64,000 nt of DNA from Actinoplanes nipponensis (lineage in GTDB: Bacteria > Actinomycetota > Actinomycetes > Mycobacteriales > Micromonosporaceae). The notes under the pieces are model-generated. The model did no database searches. It was not told where the DNA came from and saw nothing but the letters and a program-made list of their open reading frames with translations. This document shows positions 1 through 9,654 of the stretch, piece after piece; the first letter of the stretch is position 1, and each line of letters opens with the position of its first letter. The position numbers and the translations under genes were made by a program. The DNA lies in assembly GCF_016862275.1 (NCBI RefSeq), contig NZ_BOMQ01000098.1, forward strand, positions 1 through 64,000, written 5' to 3'.

Positions 1-3000
1 AACCACCGGCTCGGGGGGCGCGGTCACCTCGGCGACGACGGGCGCCGGTGGCGTGAGGGCCGGCGGGGGCGGCGTGGCAACGGGCTGAGCGGCGGGCTGA
101 GCGGCGACGGGCTGCGCGACGGTCACCGGCGCGGCCACCGGCGCCGCGGGCTGCGTCACGGGCGGTGCGCCGCGGTCGGCGACGCGCAGCCTGCGCTGCA
201 CGACCTCCAACCGGGCGCCGGGACCGCCCGCCGCGGCCAGCCAGCGTTCCCAGGCCGCCGGGTCGATGATCCGGTACGCGTACCCGAGCTCGTCGGGCGC
301 GCGGTGCCGGCCGTCCGGCAGCGGCGTCCAGCGCAGCAGCGACATGGCGATCTGCGAACCGAAGCCGGCCGCCAGCCGCAGCGCGTACCGCACCGGGTAG
401 GCGCCGCCGGTCGAGAGGTTCAGCTGCCCCAGCTCCGGATCGGGCTCCTTGAAGTTCGGCACCGGCGGCACCAGCCCGGTCTCCAGCGCCTTGATCGCGA
501 CCACGTCCTCGATCCCGGCGCCCATCGCGTGCCCGGTGAAGCCCTTGGTGTTGGTGATGACCACGGCGTCGGCATCCGCGCCGAAGACCCGGCGCAGCGC
601 GTTGATCTCGGCGGACGCGCTGCCGCCGCGGGCCGGGGTGTACGTCTCGTGCGAGACGAACACCGTCGCCGGCGCGATCGCGTGCCGCCGCACGCCGCGC
701 GCCTCGGCCTGGTGGAGCAGTCCCTCCATCACCTGGCCGATGTGCTCGACGTCCAGCCGGGTGCCGTGGAACGCGCTGTTCGCGGTGACCGCGCCCAGCA
801 CCTCGCAGATCGGCTGCAGGCCCCGCTCGCGGGCGGCGTCGGCCGTCTCGACGACGAACGCCGCGGCGCCCATCCCCACGATCATGCCGTGCCGGCGCCG
901 GTCGAACGGCGTCGCGGCGTCCTCGACGATGTCGTCGGTGGCGGCCGCCCCGGAGGCCAGGAACCCCGACGCCAGCCAGGGCAGCAGGGCTTCGGAGGTG
1001 GCGTCGTCGGCGGACACCACCACGACCCGCCGGCACCGGCCCGCCCGGATCCAGTCCTCGGCCAGCGCGGTGGCCTGCGTGGTGCTCGCGCAGGCGGCGT
1101 TGATCTGGGTGTTCGGCCCGCGCGCGCCGATGATCTCGGCGAACTGGGAGTGCCCCATCGACAGGGCCCGGAACAGGAACCGCCGGTCGAAGACGTACGG
1201 GTCGGCGGCGAGCACGTGCCGCAGGTCGCCGATGCGCCGGTCCACCTCGGCGGTGGCGGCCCCGTCGCCGCCCAGCCGGGCCCGGACGGCCTCGAGCGCG
1301 AGCAGCTGCTCGCGGCGGCCCCGGTCGGTGAAGTAGCGCTCCAGGTCCCGGGCGAAGTTGTCGTAGCCGGGGAACGCCGAGGCGAAGATCACCCCGGTGT
1401 CGTCGCGCATCGCCGCCGGCAGGCCCCAGCGGTCCGGCAGGCGGGTGCCCAGCGTGGTGGTCTTGTACTGCATGACCAGCGGGATGCCGGCGTCGCGGAG
1501 CGCGTCGAAGCCGGCGCCGATGGCCAGCCGGGTCGCGTTGTCCAGCGCCGCGTCGCGGGCGGCGTCGACGCCGAACTCGGTGACGACGTCCACCGGCGCG
1601 CCCCGGCCGGCCAGCTTGATGACGTCGGCCTCGTTGTCGATCGTCTCGAAGGTGGGGTCGCCGGACTCCCGCTTGACCAGCCGGGTGATGTGCCGGTCGA
1701 CCATCGCGCGGCGCAGCCGGTGCGGGACGGTGTCGATGAACTGCTGGCCGGACAGGATCCGGCCCACGTTCTCGTCGTCGAAGACCCGCGGCACCCCGGG
1801 CAGGCCGAGCGCGGCGCCGGTGATCACGACGGGTTCGGCGCCCGCGGCCGGGAGGTGCGGCTCCCCGGGGGCGGCGCCGGCGTAGACCTGCATGCCGCGT
1901 TCGAGGACGTCGGCGAAGAGGTGGCCGAGTTCGGCGTACCGGTCGGTGGTCATGGTGGTCCTTCCCGCCGTGGGCGCGACGACGCCGGCGGCCGGTGCGG
2001 TGAAGCCGAGACCGGCGGCGTACAGGCCACAGAGCGCCTGGTTGAACGAGGGCACGTCGCCGGCCTTCGGATGGTTGGTGAACAGGGCCAGCGCGTCGTC
2101 GCCGAGGACGTCCTCGACGAAGCCGTGCAGCGCCTTCTTGGGGCCGACCTCCACGAAGACCCGGGCGCCGGCGGCGTACAGCGTGCGCAGGCCCTTGACG
2201 AACTGCACCGGCGCGGCGACCTGCCGGCCGAGCAGGTCGAGCATGGTCTCGACGTCGGCGTCGGCCGGGTAGAACTCGCCGGTGACGTTCGAGACGATGG
2301 GCAGCGTCGGCGGGCGCACGTCGAGCCGGCGCAGGGCCGCCTTGAGCGGCTCGCTGGCCGGCGCCACGATCGAGGTGTGGAAGGCGTGGCTCACCGGGAT
2401 CCGGGTGGCGGTCAGGCCGGCCCGCTGGAACGCCGCGATCGCCCGCTCCACCGCGTCGGTGGCGCCGCCGATGACGGCCTGCTTGCCGCTGTTGATGTTG
2501 GCCACCACGACGTATCCCTCGGTGGCCGCGACGATCCGCTCGATCTCTGCGAGCGGGCCGAACACCGCCGCCATCGCGCCGTTGTCGGCCATGGTGAGGC
2601 TGGCCATCTCCCGGCCGCGGGCGCTGACCGCCTCCAGCGCGGCGTCGAACGACAGCGCGCCGGCGGCGACCAGGGCGCCGTACTCGCCGAGGCTGTGTCC
2701 CATCACCATGTCCGGGCGCAGGCCGTAGCACTCCAGCAGCCGGGTCAGCGCCAGGTCGGTGGCGAGCACCGCCGGCTGGGTGATCTCGGTCTGCATGAGC
2801 TGCTGCTCCAGGCGCCGGCGGGTGGCCTCGTCGGTGCCCTCGTCGAAGATGTACTCCGTCAGCGGCCGCCCCAGCAGCGGCGCCATCACCCGGTCGGCCT
2901 CGGCGAAGGCGCCGGCCACGACGGGTTCCCGGGCGCGCAGCTCGTGCAGCATGTTGACGTACTGCGAGCCCTGGCCGGTGTAGAGGAACGCCACCCGGCC

Positions 3001-4842
3001 CGGGGCGCCGCGGCCCACGAACACGCCCTGGGCCCTCAGGAGCCGCCAGCGCGCCGGGTCGTTCGCGCGCAGGGCCTCGACCGCCTTGCCCGCCTTGGCC
3101 GCGAGCTCGGCGGCGTCGGCGTAGTCGATGGCGACCCGCACGGCGGCGCCGGCGAGCGCGGGATCGGGCGCCGCCGGCGCGGGCGCCCGGCCGGCCGCCG
3201 CGTCGGCGGCCAGCCGGGTCAGCTGCCCGGCGACGTCGGCCTCGTCGCGTCCGCCCACGACGGCCGCGCCGCGCAGCGGGGGCCGTGGTCCGGCCGTCCC
3301 GCCGGCGGAGGCCGGGACGACGGGCGCGGCGATGGCGGACGCGGCCGGTGCGGAGATGCGCCGGTCGAGGTCCACCCCGGCGTACGAGCGGGCCGTCGCG
3401 TCGGACGGCCGGTGCCGTCCGGGGACGTACTCCTCGACGACCGCGTGGAAGTTGGTGCCGCCGAAGCCGAACGCGCTGACCCCCGCGCACCGCACGCCCT
3501 CGCGGGGCGCCGGCCACTCGCGCAGCTCGGTGTTGACCCGGAACGGGATGGCGTCCCAGTCCACGTTCGGGTTCGGCTGCTCGAAGTGCAGGCTCGGGGC
3601 CAGCACCTTCTCGTGCAGACCGAGGACCGTCTTGAACAGCCCGGCGGCGCCCGCGGCGGCCTTGAGGTGGCCGATGTTGGACTTGACCGAGCCGAGCGCG
3701 ATCGTCCCGGGGGCCGCGCCGGCCTTGGCGAACACCTCGCTCAGGCTGCCGAGCTCGGTGGCGTCGCCGACCCGGGTCGAGGTGCCGTGCGCCTCCACGC
3801 AGGTGGCCAGCGCCGGGTCCAGCCCGGCCGTCTGCCAGGCGCGCTCCACCGCGAGCCGCTGCCCGACCGGGTTCGGCGCGGTGATGCCCTTGCCGCGCCC
3901 GTCGCTGGAGCCGCCCAGGCCGAGCAGCACCGCGTAGACGCGGTCGCCGTCGCGCTCGGCGTCGGCGAGGCGCTTGAGCACGAACAGCGCCGCGCCCTCG
4001 CCCATCACGAACCCGTCGGCGCCGGCGTCGAACGGCCGCGTGCCGGTGGCCGACAGCGCACCGATCTTGCAGAACTTGACGAACGCCGCGGCGTTCATGT
4101 TGCGGTCGACCCCGCCGGTCACCGCCGCGTCGAAGTCACCGGCCTGCAGCCCGCGGACCGCCGCCGACATCGCGGCCAGCCCGGACGCGCACGCCGCGTC
4201 GGTGGTGAAGTTGGGGCCGCGGAAGTTGAACAGGTTCGCCACCCGGCCGGCGATCACGTTGGCCAGCTCGCCGGGCATGGTGTCCTCGGTGATCTCCGGC
4301 AGGCCGGCCAGGAACGACTCGCTGGTCTCGGCCAGCACCGCGGAGCGCACGTCCGGCGGCAGGGCGGCGAACGCGGGGGCGGTGCGCAGCCGGTGCACCA
4401 TCTCGGCGTACTGGACCCGCAGCACGGTGCGGTAGTGCTTGTCGCCGCCGATGGCGTTGCCGATGATGACCGCGACCCGTTCCGGGTCCACCGTCCAGTC
4501 CGGCCAGCCGGCGTCGAGCAGGGCCGAGCGGGCGGCGGTGACCGACCACTTCTGGCCCTCCTCCATCTGCGCGGAGATGGCCGGCGGCACGGGCAGCCGC
4601 CAGGCCAGCGGGTCCCAGGTGAAGTCGCGGACCCAGCCGCCGATCCGGGAGTAGGTCTTGTCGGGGGCGTGCGGGTCCGGGTCGTAGTACAGCTCGGGGT
4701 CCCAGCGCTCGGGCGGCACGTCGCTGATGGAGTAGCGGCCGGCCTTGATGTTGGTCCAGAACGCGGCGGCGTCCGGCGCGTCGGGCATGACGGCGCCGAC
4801 GCCGACCACGGCGATGGGGGTGATGGGGCTCGGGGCGGTCAT
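1..4842 (-). CDS. PfaA-type polyketide / polyunsaturated fatty acid synthase, KS-AT-KS (3' part outside window)
   Basis: Iterative type I synthase, at least 1614 residues, open to the left edge. The first ketosynthase (about residues 5-450) has the motif TDAACASG with Cys218, followed by EAHGTST and NIGHLKA. The GNAIGGDKHY stretch is typical of PUFA-synthase ketosynthases. An acyltransferase (about 590-900) carries GHSLGEY with Ser717. A second ketosynthase-like domain (about 970-1510) has NAACAST with Cys1251, HETYT with His1398 and TGHAMGAG with His1438, so both KS triads are complete. A Pro/Ala-rich linker starts at the left edge, so carrier and reductase domains probably follow outside. 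The ATG at 4842 has a GGAG site and overlaps the stop of the acyl-CoA dehydrogenase by 4 bases. Seen: domain motifs. Known: PfaA-like enzymes build long chains with PfaD-type reductases. Inferred: the product is a polyene or long acyl chain. Confidence 0.9.
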   Translation of the reverse strand, partial: MTAPSPITPIAVVGVGAVMPDAPDAAAFWTNIKAGRYSISDVPPERWDPELYYDPDPHAPDKTYSRIGGWVRDFTWDPLAWRLPVPPAISAQMEEGQKWSVTAARSALLDAGWPDWTVDPERVAVIIGNAIGGDKHYRTVLRVQYAEMVHRLRTAPAFAALPPDVRSAVLAETSESFLAGLPEITEDTMPGELANVIAGRVANLFNFRGPNFTTDAACASGLAAMSAAVRGLQAGDFDAAVTGGVDRNMNAAAFVKFCKIGALSATGTRPFDAGADGFVMGEGAALFVLKRLADAERDGDRVYAVLLGLGGSSDGRGKGITAPNPVGQRLAVERAWQTAGLDPALATCVEAHGTSTRVGDATELGSLSEVFAKAGAAPGTIALGSVKSNIGHLKAAAGAAGLFKTVLGLHEKVLAPSLHFEQPNPNVDWDAIPFRVNTELREWPAPREGVRCAGVSAFGFGGTNFHAVVEEYVPGRHRPSDATARSYAGVDLDRRISAPAASAIAAPVVPASAGGTAGPRPPLRGAAVVGGRDEADVAGQLTRLAADAAAGRAPAPAAPDPALAGAAVRVAIDYADAAELAAKAGKAVEALRANDPARWRLLRAQGVFVGRGAPGRVAFLYTGQGSQYVNMLHELRAREPVVAGAFAEADRVMAPLLGRPLTEYIFDEGTDEATRRRLEQQLMQTEITQPAVLATDLALTRLLECYGLRPDMVMGHSLGEYGALVAAGALSFDAALEAVSARGREMASLTMADNGAMAAVFGPLAEIERIVAATEGYVVVANINSGKQAVIGGATDAVERAIAAFQRAGLTATRIPVSHAFHTSIVAPASEPLKAALRRLDVRPPTLPIVSNVTGEFYPADADVETMLDLLGRQVAAPVQFVKGLRTLYAAGARVFVEVGPKKALHGFVEDVLGDDALALFTNHPKAGDVPSFNQALCGLYAAGLGFTAPAAGVVAPTAGRTTMTTDRYAELGHLFADVLERGMQVYAGAAPGEPHLPAAGAEPVVITGAALGLPGVPRVFDDENVGRILSGQQFIDTVPHRLRRAMVDRHITRLVKRESGDPTFETIDNEADVIKLAGRGAPVDVVTEFGVDAARDAALDNATRLAIGAGFDALRDAGIPLVMQYKTTTLGTRLPDRWGLPAAMRDDTGVIFASAFPGYDNFARDLERYFTDRGRREQLLALEAVRARLGGDGAATAEVDRRIGDLRHVLAADPYVFDRRFLFRALSMGHSQFAEIIGARGPNTQINAACASTTQATALAEDWIRAGRCRRVVVVSADDATSEALLPWLASGFLASGAAATDDIVEDAATPFDRRRHGMIVGMGAAAFVVETADAARERGLQPICEVLGAVTANSAFHGTRLDVEHIGQVMEGLLHQAEARGVRRHAIAPATVFVSHETYTPARGGSASAEINALRRVFGADADAVVITNTKGFTGHAMGAGIEDVVAIKALETGLVPPVPNFKEPDPELGQLNLSTGGAYPVRYALRLAAGFGSQIAMSLLRWTPLPDGRHRAPDELGYAYRIIDPAAWERWLAAAGGPGARLEVVQRRLRVADRGAPPVTQPAAPVAAPVTVAQPVAAQPAAQPVATPPPPALTPPAPVVAEVTAPPEPVV

Positions 4843-6524
4843 GATGACGCTGCCTCCAGGGAGTCTTCTCGGTCGTAGAGGGCGGCGGCGATGGCGTCCA
4901 GGTCGGCGAGCAGGCCGGCCTGCGCGGCGCGGACCCGGTCGAGCGGGAGCGCGGCGGACGGGTCGGCGTGCGGGTCCGGCGCGGGCTGCGCGCCGACGAC
5001 CAGCCGCAGCCCCTCCTCGGCGGCCTTCAGGGCCGCCTCGCGGGCGAAGACGCGGCTGATCGCGGCCAGCGTGGCCGGCGCGAACCGCCGGTCGGCCTTC
5101 TCCGGCAGCGTGCCGGCGGCGGCCGCGACGGCCCGGCGGGCGAGGGCGGCGGCGGTCTCGGCGTACGCGATCAGCTCGCCCAGCCGCAGCAGGACGTGCT
5201 GGTTGCGGGTGAGCCGGCCGGTCCGGCAGGCGTCCAGCACCGCGCCCAGGCACTCCAGGGCCAGGGCGGCGGCCGGGGCGCCGGAGTCGCCGGGCAGGCC
5301 GGCGAGCTCACGGGCGGCGTCGCGGTGGTAGCGGCCGGCCGTCTTCAGGTGCTGCTGCCAGCGGTCCCGGGCGATCGTCATCTCCAGGATCTCCGACGTG
5401 CCCTCGTAGATGGTGGTGATCCGGACGTCCCGCTTGATCTTCTCGACCTGGTAGGGCCGGGTGTAGCCGTACCCGCCGTGGGCCTGGATCGCCGCCTCGG
5501 CCGCGGCGTTGCCGGCCTCGGTGGCCAGGTACTTCGCGATGGCGCCCTCGGTGTTGAGCGCCCCGTCGGCGCCCTCGCCGGCGTCCAGGCGCCCGGAGGT
5601 CTCCTCCAGGAAGGCGCGGGCGGCCTCGAGACGGACCACGTGCGGCACGATCAGCTTGTGGGTGTACCCCTGCTTGCGCGCCAGCGGCGTGCCGCCCTGG
5701 ATCCGGTTCGCGGAGTACGCGATGGCCCGGTCGACCGCCTCCCAGCCGCCGCCCAGCCCGAACGCCGCGACCATCACCCGGGTGTAGCCGAAGACCTGCT
5801 GCGCCTGGACGAGCCCGCGGCCCTCGACCCGGCCGATGAGGTTCTCCACCGGCACCACCACGTCGTCGAGGAACAGCGCCGCGGTGTTCGACAGCCGGAT
5901 CCCGTGCTTGTCCTCGGGCGGGGCGGTCGAGAAGCCGGGCGTGCCCCGCTCGACGACGAACCACGACGGCCCGCCCGGCGCCAGCGCGAGGATCGTGCTG
6001 ACGTCCGCGATGGACCCGTTGCTGATCCACTGCTTGCGCCCGGTCAGCCGGTAGCCGGTGATCCGGCCGTCGGTCTCGACCGGCGTGGCCGTGGTGGTCA
6101 GCGCGCCCAGGTCGCTGCCCGCCTCGGGCTCGGTGGCGCCGTAGGCGAACAGGATGCCCTGCTCGGCGATCCGGCCGAGCCACTCCTTGCGCTGCTCGCG
6201 GGTCGCGCCGACCAGGATCGGGTCGCTGCCCAGGAACGTCGCGAACACCGACGTGGCGACGCCGATGTCGATCCGGGCCATCCGCTCGCAGAGCCGGTAC
6301 GAGTCGAACGCGCCTCCGCCCAGCCCGCCGTACTCCTCGGGGATGAAGACCAGGTGCACGCCGAGGTCGTCGCCGCACATCGCGCGCACGGTGTCCTCGG
6401 GGCAGGTGTCTTCGTGGTCGAGCTCGAGCCGGCGGCTCTCCGGCAGGTGCTGGGCGAGGAAGTCGTCCAGTGAGGACAGCATCATGTCGAGGGTGTCCCG
6501 GTCGAGGCCGGTGGTCGTGGTCAT
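4839..6524 (-). CDS. acyl-CoA dehydrogenase (FadE type, with C-terminal extension)
   Basis: Flavoprotein of 561 residues that introduces an alpha,beta double bond into an acyl thioester and passes electrons to ETF. The N-terminal helical domain, the beta domain (YGATEPEAGSDLGAL, KQWISNGS) and the C-terminal helical domain with TTIYEGTSEIL are all present. The Glu of YEGT sits where the catalytic base of the MCAD/VLCAD family lies. About 150 residues follow the usual end, as in long-chain enzymes of the VLCAD/FadE5 kind. The start ATG at 6524 overlaps the stop of the iron-sulfur oxidoreductase by 4 bases, and its own stop overlaps the PKS start. It is therefore translationally coupled on both sides within the ETF-PKS operon. 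Its acyl substrate, CoA or carrier-protein bound, cannot be read from the sequence. Confidence 0.93.
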   Translation of the reverse strand: MTTTTGLDRDTLDMMLSSLDDFLAQHLPESRRLELDHEDTCPEDTVRAMCGDDLGVHLVFIPEEYGGLGGGAFDSYRLCERMARIDIGVATSVFATFLGSDPILVGATREQRKEWLGRIAEQGILFAYGATEPEAGSDLGALTTTATPVETDGRITGYRLTGRKQWISNGSIADVSTILALAPGGPSWFVVERGTPGFSTAPPEDKHGIRLSNTAALFLDDVVVPVENLIGRVEGRGLVQAQQVFGYTRVMVAAFGLGGGWEAVDRAIAYSANRIQGGTPLARKQGYTHKLIVPHVVRLEAARAFLEETSGRLDAGEGADGALNTEGAIAKYLATEAGNAAAEAAIQAHGGYGYTRPYQVEKIKRDVRITTIYEGTSEILEMTIARDRWQQHLKTAGRYHRDAARELAGLPGDSGAPAAALALECLGAVLDACRTGRLTRNQHVLLRLGELIAYAETAAALARRAVAAAAGTLPEKADRRFAPATLAAISRVFAREAALKAAEEGLRLVVGAQPAPDPHADPSAALPLDRVRAAQAGLLADLDAIAAALYDREDSLEAASS

Positions 6525-8656
6525 GGCTGGGCCTTTCGGGGTTCGTTCGCGGTGAGGGGCGCCGCCGGACCGGCGGGTTCGCGGACGGAACGCAGCAGAA
6601 CCTCCGCCACGTCGGTCACCACGACGTGCTCGTCCACCCGGTCCTGCTGGCGGCGCAGGGCCACCCCGTCGCCGAGCATGTCGACGCAGTAGGGACAGGC
6701 CGCCGCGACGATGTCCGGCCGGCCGGCGAGCAGCTCGTCGGTGCGGGTCTCGTTGATCCGGGTGCCGATCGTCTCGTCCATCCACATCCGGGCCCCGCCC
6801 GCGCCGCAGCAGAAGGACGTCTCCCGGGTGCGCGCCGGCTCGGTCAGGCGGGCCCCGGGCACGCTGCCGAGCAGCTCGCGCGGCGGTGTGAAGACCCGGT
6901 TGTGCCGGCCGAGGTAGCACGGGTCGTGGTAGGTGATGGTGGCGTCGACCGGCGTCACCGGGACGAGCCGGCCGTCGGCCACGAGCCGGGACAGCAGCTG
7001 GGTGTGGTGCAGCACCTCGTAGGCGCCGCCGAGCTGCGGGTACTCGTTGGCCAGGGTGTTGAAGCAGTGCGCGCAGGTCGCCACGATGCGGCGGACGCCC
7101 GCGTTGTTGAGGGTCTCGACGTTCTGGGCGGCGAGCTGCTGGAACAGCACCTCGTGGCCGATCCGCCGGGCCGGGTCGCCGGTGCACGTCTCGTCGCCGC
7201 CGAGCACGGCGAACGACACCCCGGCGGTGTGCAGCAGCTCGGCGACCGCCCGGGTGGTGCGCTGGGCGCGGTCGTCGAAGGCGCCGGCGCAGCCCACCCA
7301 GAACAGGTATTCCACGTCGTCGGGCAGGCGCTCGCCGTCCAGCGTGCGCACCGGGAAGTCCAGCCCGTCCGTCCACTCGGTCCGGGCGCCGGCCCCTCGG
7401 CCCCACGGATCGCCAGCGTGCTCCAGGTTGCGCAGCAGCACCCCGGCCTCGGGCGGGAAGCTGGACTCCATCAGCACCTGGTAGCGGCGCATGTCGACGA
7501 TGTGGTCGACGTGCTCGATGTCGACCGGGCACTGCTCGACGCAGGCGCCGCAGGTGGTGCACGACCAGAGCACGTCCGGGTGGACCACGCCGTCGACGCC
7601 GACCAGCGGGGTCTGCGCGGCCGCCGTGGCCAGCGCGTCCACCCGGGACTTGTCCCCGGCCAGCAGGTACGGCGCCGCGGCCAGGGCGTGGTCCCGCAAG
7701 CCCATGATCAGCGTCTTGGGTGACAGCGGCTTGCCGGTGTTCCAGGCCGGGCACTGCGACTGGCACCGCCCGCACTCGGTGCAGGTGGCGAAGTCGAGCA
7801 TGCCCTTCCAGGTGAAGTCCTCGATCGAGGCGCGGCCGATGGTGTCGTCCTCGCCCGGGTCCTCGAAGTCGACCGGCCGGCCGGCGGAGTACACCGGCAG
7901 CAGGGCGCCCAGCGCCCGCGGCCGGCGGCCGAACGCCACGTTGCCGACGGCGGTGAAGATGTGCAGGTGCTTGGAGTGCACCACCAGCACCAGGAACAGC
8001 AGGACGATGCCGAGCGCGAGGAGCAGGCCGGCGGTCTCGATGACGTCGTTGGCGCCGGCGCCGAGCGGCCGGATCAGCCGGGCCACCGCCTCGGAGGCGA
8101 AGGCCCCGCCGGGGAACGGGAAGTTGCCGGTGTTGATCTGCGCGCCGCGGTAGAGCAGCAGGCTCCACACCACGTTGAAGATCATGAACAGGACCAGCCA
8201 CGCCGCGTCCAGGTGCGAGCCGAAGAAGCGCGAGCGGCGGCCCTCCCGGGCCGGCGAGTGCCGGACCCGGATGCCCGCGAAGATCAGCACCGACACCAGG
8301 GTGGCGAGGACGAACAGGTCCTCCAGGAACCCCAGCCAGGGTTCGGTGCCGATCAGCGGGAGGTGGAAGTCGCGCTGGAACAGCGCCCCGTACCCCTCGA
8401 CGATGGTCAGCGCGAGCACCAGGAATCCCCAGAAGGCCAGCGCGTGCGCCACCCCGGGCACGGTCCAGGCCAGCAGCTTGCGCTGGCCCAGGACCTCGGT
8501 GAGCTCGGCGCGCAACCGGGCCGCCCCGCCCCGGGTGCGGCCCGGATCGGCCGGTTGCGCGGCCCGGCCGAGCCGGTAGAGCATGAACAGGCGACGGCCG
8601 GCGACGGTGAACGCCACCGCCGTCATCAGCAGGCCGAGGATCAGTCGAAGGGCCAC
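6521..8656 (-). CDS. etfD: EtfD-like membrane iron-sulfur oxidoreductase (ETF:quinone type)
   Basis: Membrane protein of 711 residues expected to take electrons from reduced ETF and deliver them to menaquinone. About five hydrophobic segments form an N-terminal b-type membrane domain. Then come two 4Fe-4S motifs, CTECGRCQSQCP and CTTCGACVEQCP, and two CCG-type modules, with CAHCFN and CCGAGG visible, as in heterodisulfide reductase subunit B. This order matches mycobacterial EtfD (Rv0338c family). The GTG at 8656 is chosen because it begins the first membrane helix directly after the EtfA stop; a longer frame further upstream overlaps etfA. The stop overlaps the dehydrogenase ATG by 4 bases. 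Presence next to etfBA and an acyl-CoA dehydrogenase gives a complete electron route from acyl chain to quinone inside one operon. Confidence 0.85.
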   Translation of the reverse strand: MALRLILGLLMTAVAFTVAGRRLFMLYRLGRAAQPADPGRTRGGAARLRAELTEVLGQRKLLAWTVPGVAHALAFWGFLVLALTIVEGYGALFQRDFHLPLIGTEPWLGFLEDLFVLATLVSVLIFAGIRVRHSPAREGRRSRFFGSHLDAAWLVLFMIFNVVWSLLLYRGAQINTGNFPFPGGAFASEAVARLIRPLGAGANDVIETAGLLLALGIVLLFLVLVVHSKHLHIFTAVGNVAFGRRPRALGALLPVYSAGRPVDFEDPGEDDTIGRASIEDFTWKGMLDFATCTECGRCQSQCPAWNTGKPLSPKTLIMGLRDHALAAAPYLLAGDKSRVDALATAAAQTPLVGVDGVVHPDVLWSCTTCGACVEQCPVDIEHVDHIVDMRRYQVLMESSFPPEAGVLLRNLEHAGDPWGRGAGARTEWTDGLDFPVRTLDGERLPDDVEYLFWVGCAGAFDDRAQRTTRAVAELLHTAGVSFAVLGGDETCTGDPARRIGHEVLFQQLAAQNVETLNNAGVRRIVATCAHCFNTLANEYPQLGGAYEVLHHTQLLSRLVADGRLVPVTPVDATITYHDPCYLGRHNRVFTPPRELLGSVPGARLTEPARTRETSFCCGAGGARMWMDETIGTRINETRTDELLAGRPDIVAAACPYCVDMLGDGVALRRQQDRVDEHVVVTDVAEVLLRSVREPAGPAAPLTANEPRKAQP

Positions 8657-8661
8657 GGCAC

Positions 8662-9630
8662 TCAGCCTCTGCGCTTCGCGATCTCGTCGATCAGGGCCGG
8701 CAGCACCGTGTGCACGTCGCCCACCACGCCGAAGTCGGCGATCTGGAAGATCGGCGCCTTCGGGTCCTTGTTGATCGCCACGATGGTCCGTGACCCCTGC
8801 ATGCCGGCGCGGTGCTGGATCGCCCCGGAGATGCCGCCGGCCAGGTAGAGCTGGGGGGCGACGGTCTTGCCGGTCTGGCCGATCTGCAACTCGTGCGGGC
8901 ACCAGGTGAGGTCGGTGGCGGCCCGCGAGGCGCCGACGGCCGCGCCGAGCTCGTCGGCCAGGCGCTCGATCAGCGCGAACCCCTCCGCGGAGCCCACGCC
9001 CCGGCCGCCCGCGACGACCACGGTCGCCTCGGTGAGCTCCGGCCGGCCGGTGGCGGCCTTGGCCCGGCGTGCGACCACGCGGGGCACCGCGGCGGGCACC
9101 GGTTCGGCCAGCTCGACCCGTTCGACCTGCGGGGTGACCGGCTCGGCGGCCGGCTCCGGGGTGACGGCGTTCGGCCGTACGGTGATGACCGGCGTGCCGC
9201 GGCGGACCCGGCCCTCCACCAGCCAGGCGCCGGCGAACACCGACTGGGTGGCCACCGGGCCGCCGGCCTCGGCGCGCACCTGCACCGCGTCGGTGATGAT
9301 GCCGCCGTCGAGCCGGACCGCCAGGCGGGCCGCGACTTCCGTGCCGCTCGGCCCGGACGTGATCAGCACGGCGACCGGCGCGGTACGGGCCGCCAGTTGC
9401 GCCAGCGCCAGCGCCTCGACCGCCGGCCGGTACGACTCCGGATCGGGCGGCGCGATCGCGTACACCGTGGTCACGCCGTGCCGGCCGAGCGCCTCGGCCA
9501 GGGCGTCGCCCGCGTCGCCGTGGACGACGGCCGCGGGATCGCCGAGCCGGCGCGCCAGCGTCAGCAGTTCCAGGCTCGACTTTCGGATGACCCCGTCGTC
9601 GTGGTGGACGAGGACCAGGACTGTGCTCAC
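8662..9630 (-). CDS. etfA: electron transfer flavoprotein alpha subunit
   Basis: FAD-binding large subunit of ETF, 322 residues, normal length. The C-terminal FAD domain shows the family signature: SRAATDL, QIGQTGKTVAPQLYLA, GISGAIQHRAG, and TIVAINKDPKAPIFQIADFG. The N-terminal half (about residues 1-190) is the more variable domain that binds the beta subunit. It would carry electrons from the acyl-CoA dehydrogenase encoded downstream to the EtfD-like protein encoded directly after it; only 5 bases separate this stop from that GTG. EtfB lies 24 bases upstream. Assignment is secure; which of the cell's dehydrogenases it serves is inferred from the operon. Confidence 0.96.
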   Translation of the reverse strand: MSTVLVLVHHDDGVIRKSSLELLTLARRLGDPAAVVHGDAGDALAEALGRHGVTTVYAIAPPDPESYRPAVEALALAQLAARTAPVAVLITSGPSGTEVAARLAVRLDGGIITDAVQVRAEAGGPVATQSVFAGAWLVEGRVRRGTPVITVRPNAVTPEPAAEPVTPQVERVELAEPVPAAVPRVVARRAKAATGRPELTEATVVVAGGRGVGSAEGFALIERLADELGAAVGASRAATDLTWCPHELQIGQTGKTVAPQLYLAGGISGAIQHRAGMQGSRTIVAINKDPKAPIFQIADFGVVGDVHTVLPALIDEIAKRRG

Positions 9631-9654
9631 CGCAGCCTCCAGGGGGCTCGTGGT

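Noticed and set aside
304..4878. 1524-residue open frame on the plus strand
   Set aside because: It lies opposite the PfaA-type synthase, is made of Arg/Gly/His-rich sequence without any domain, and arises from the GC-rich third positions of the real gene.
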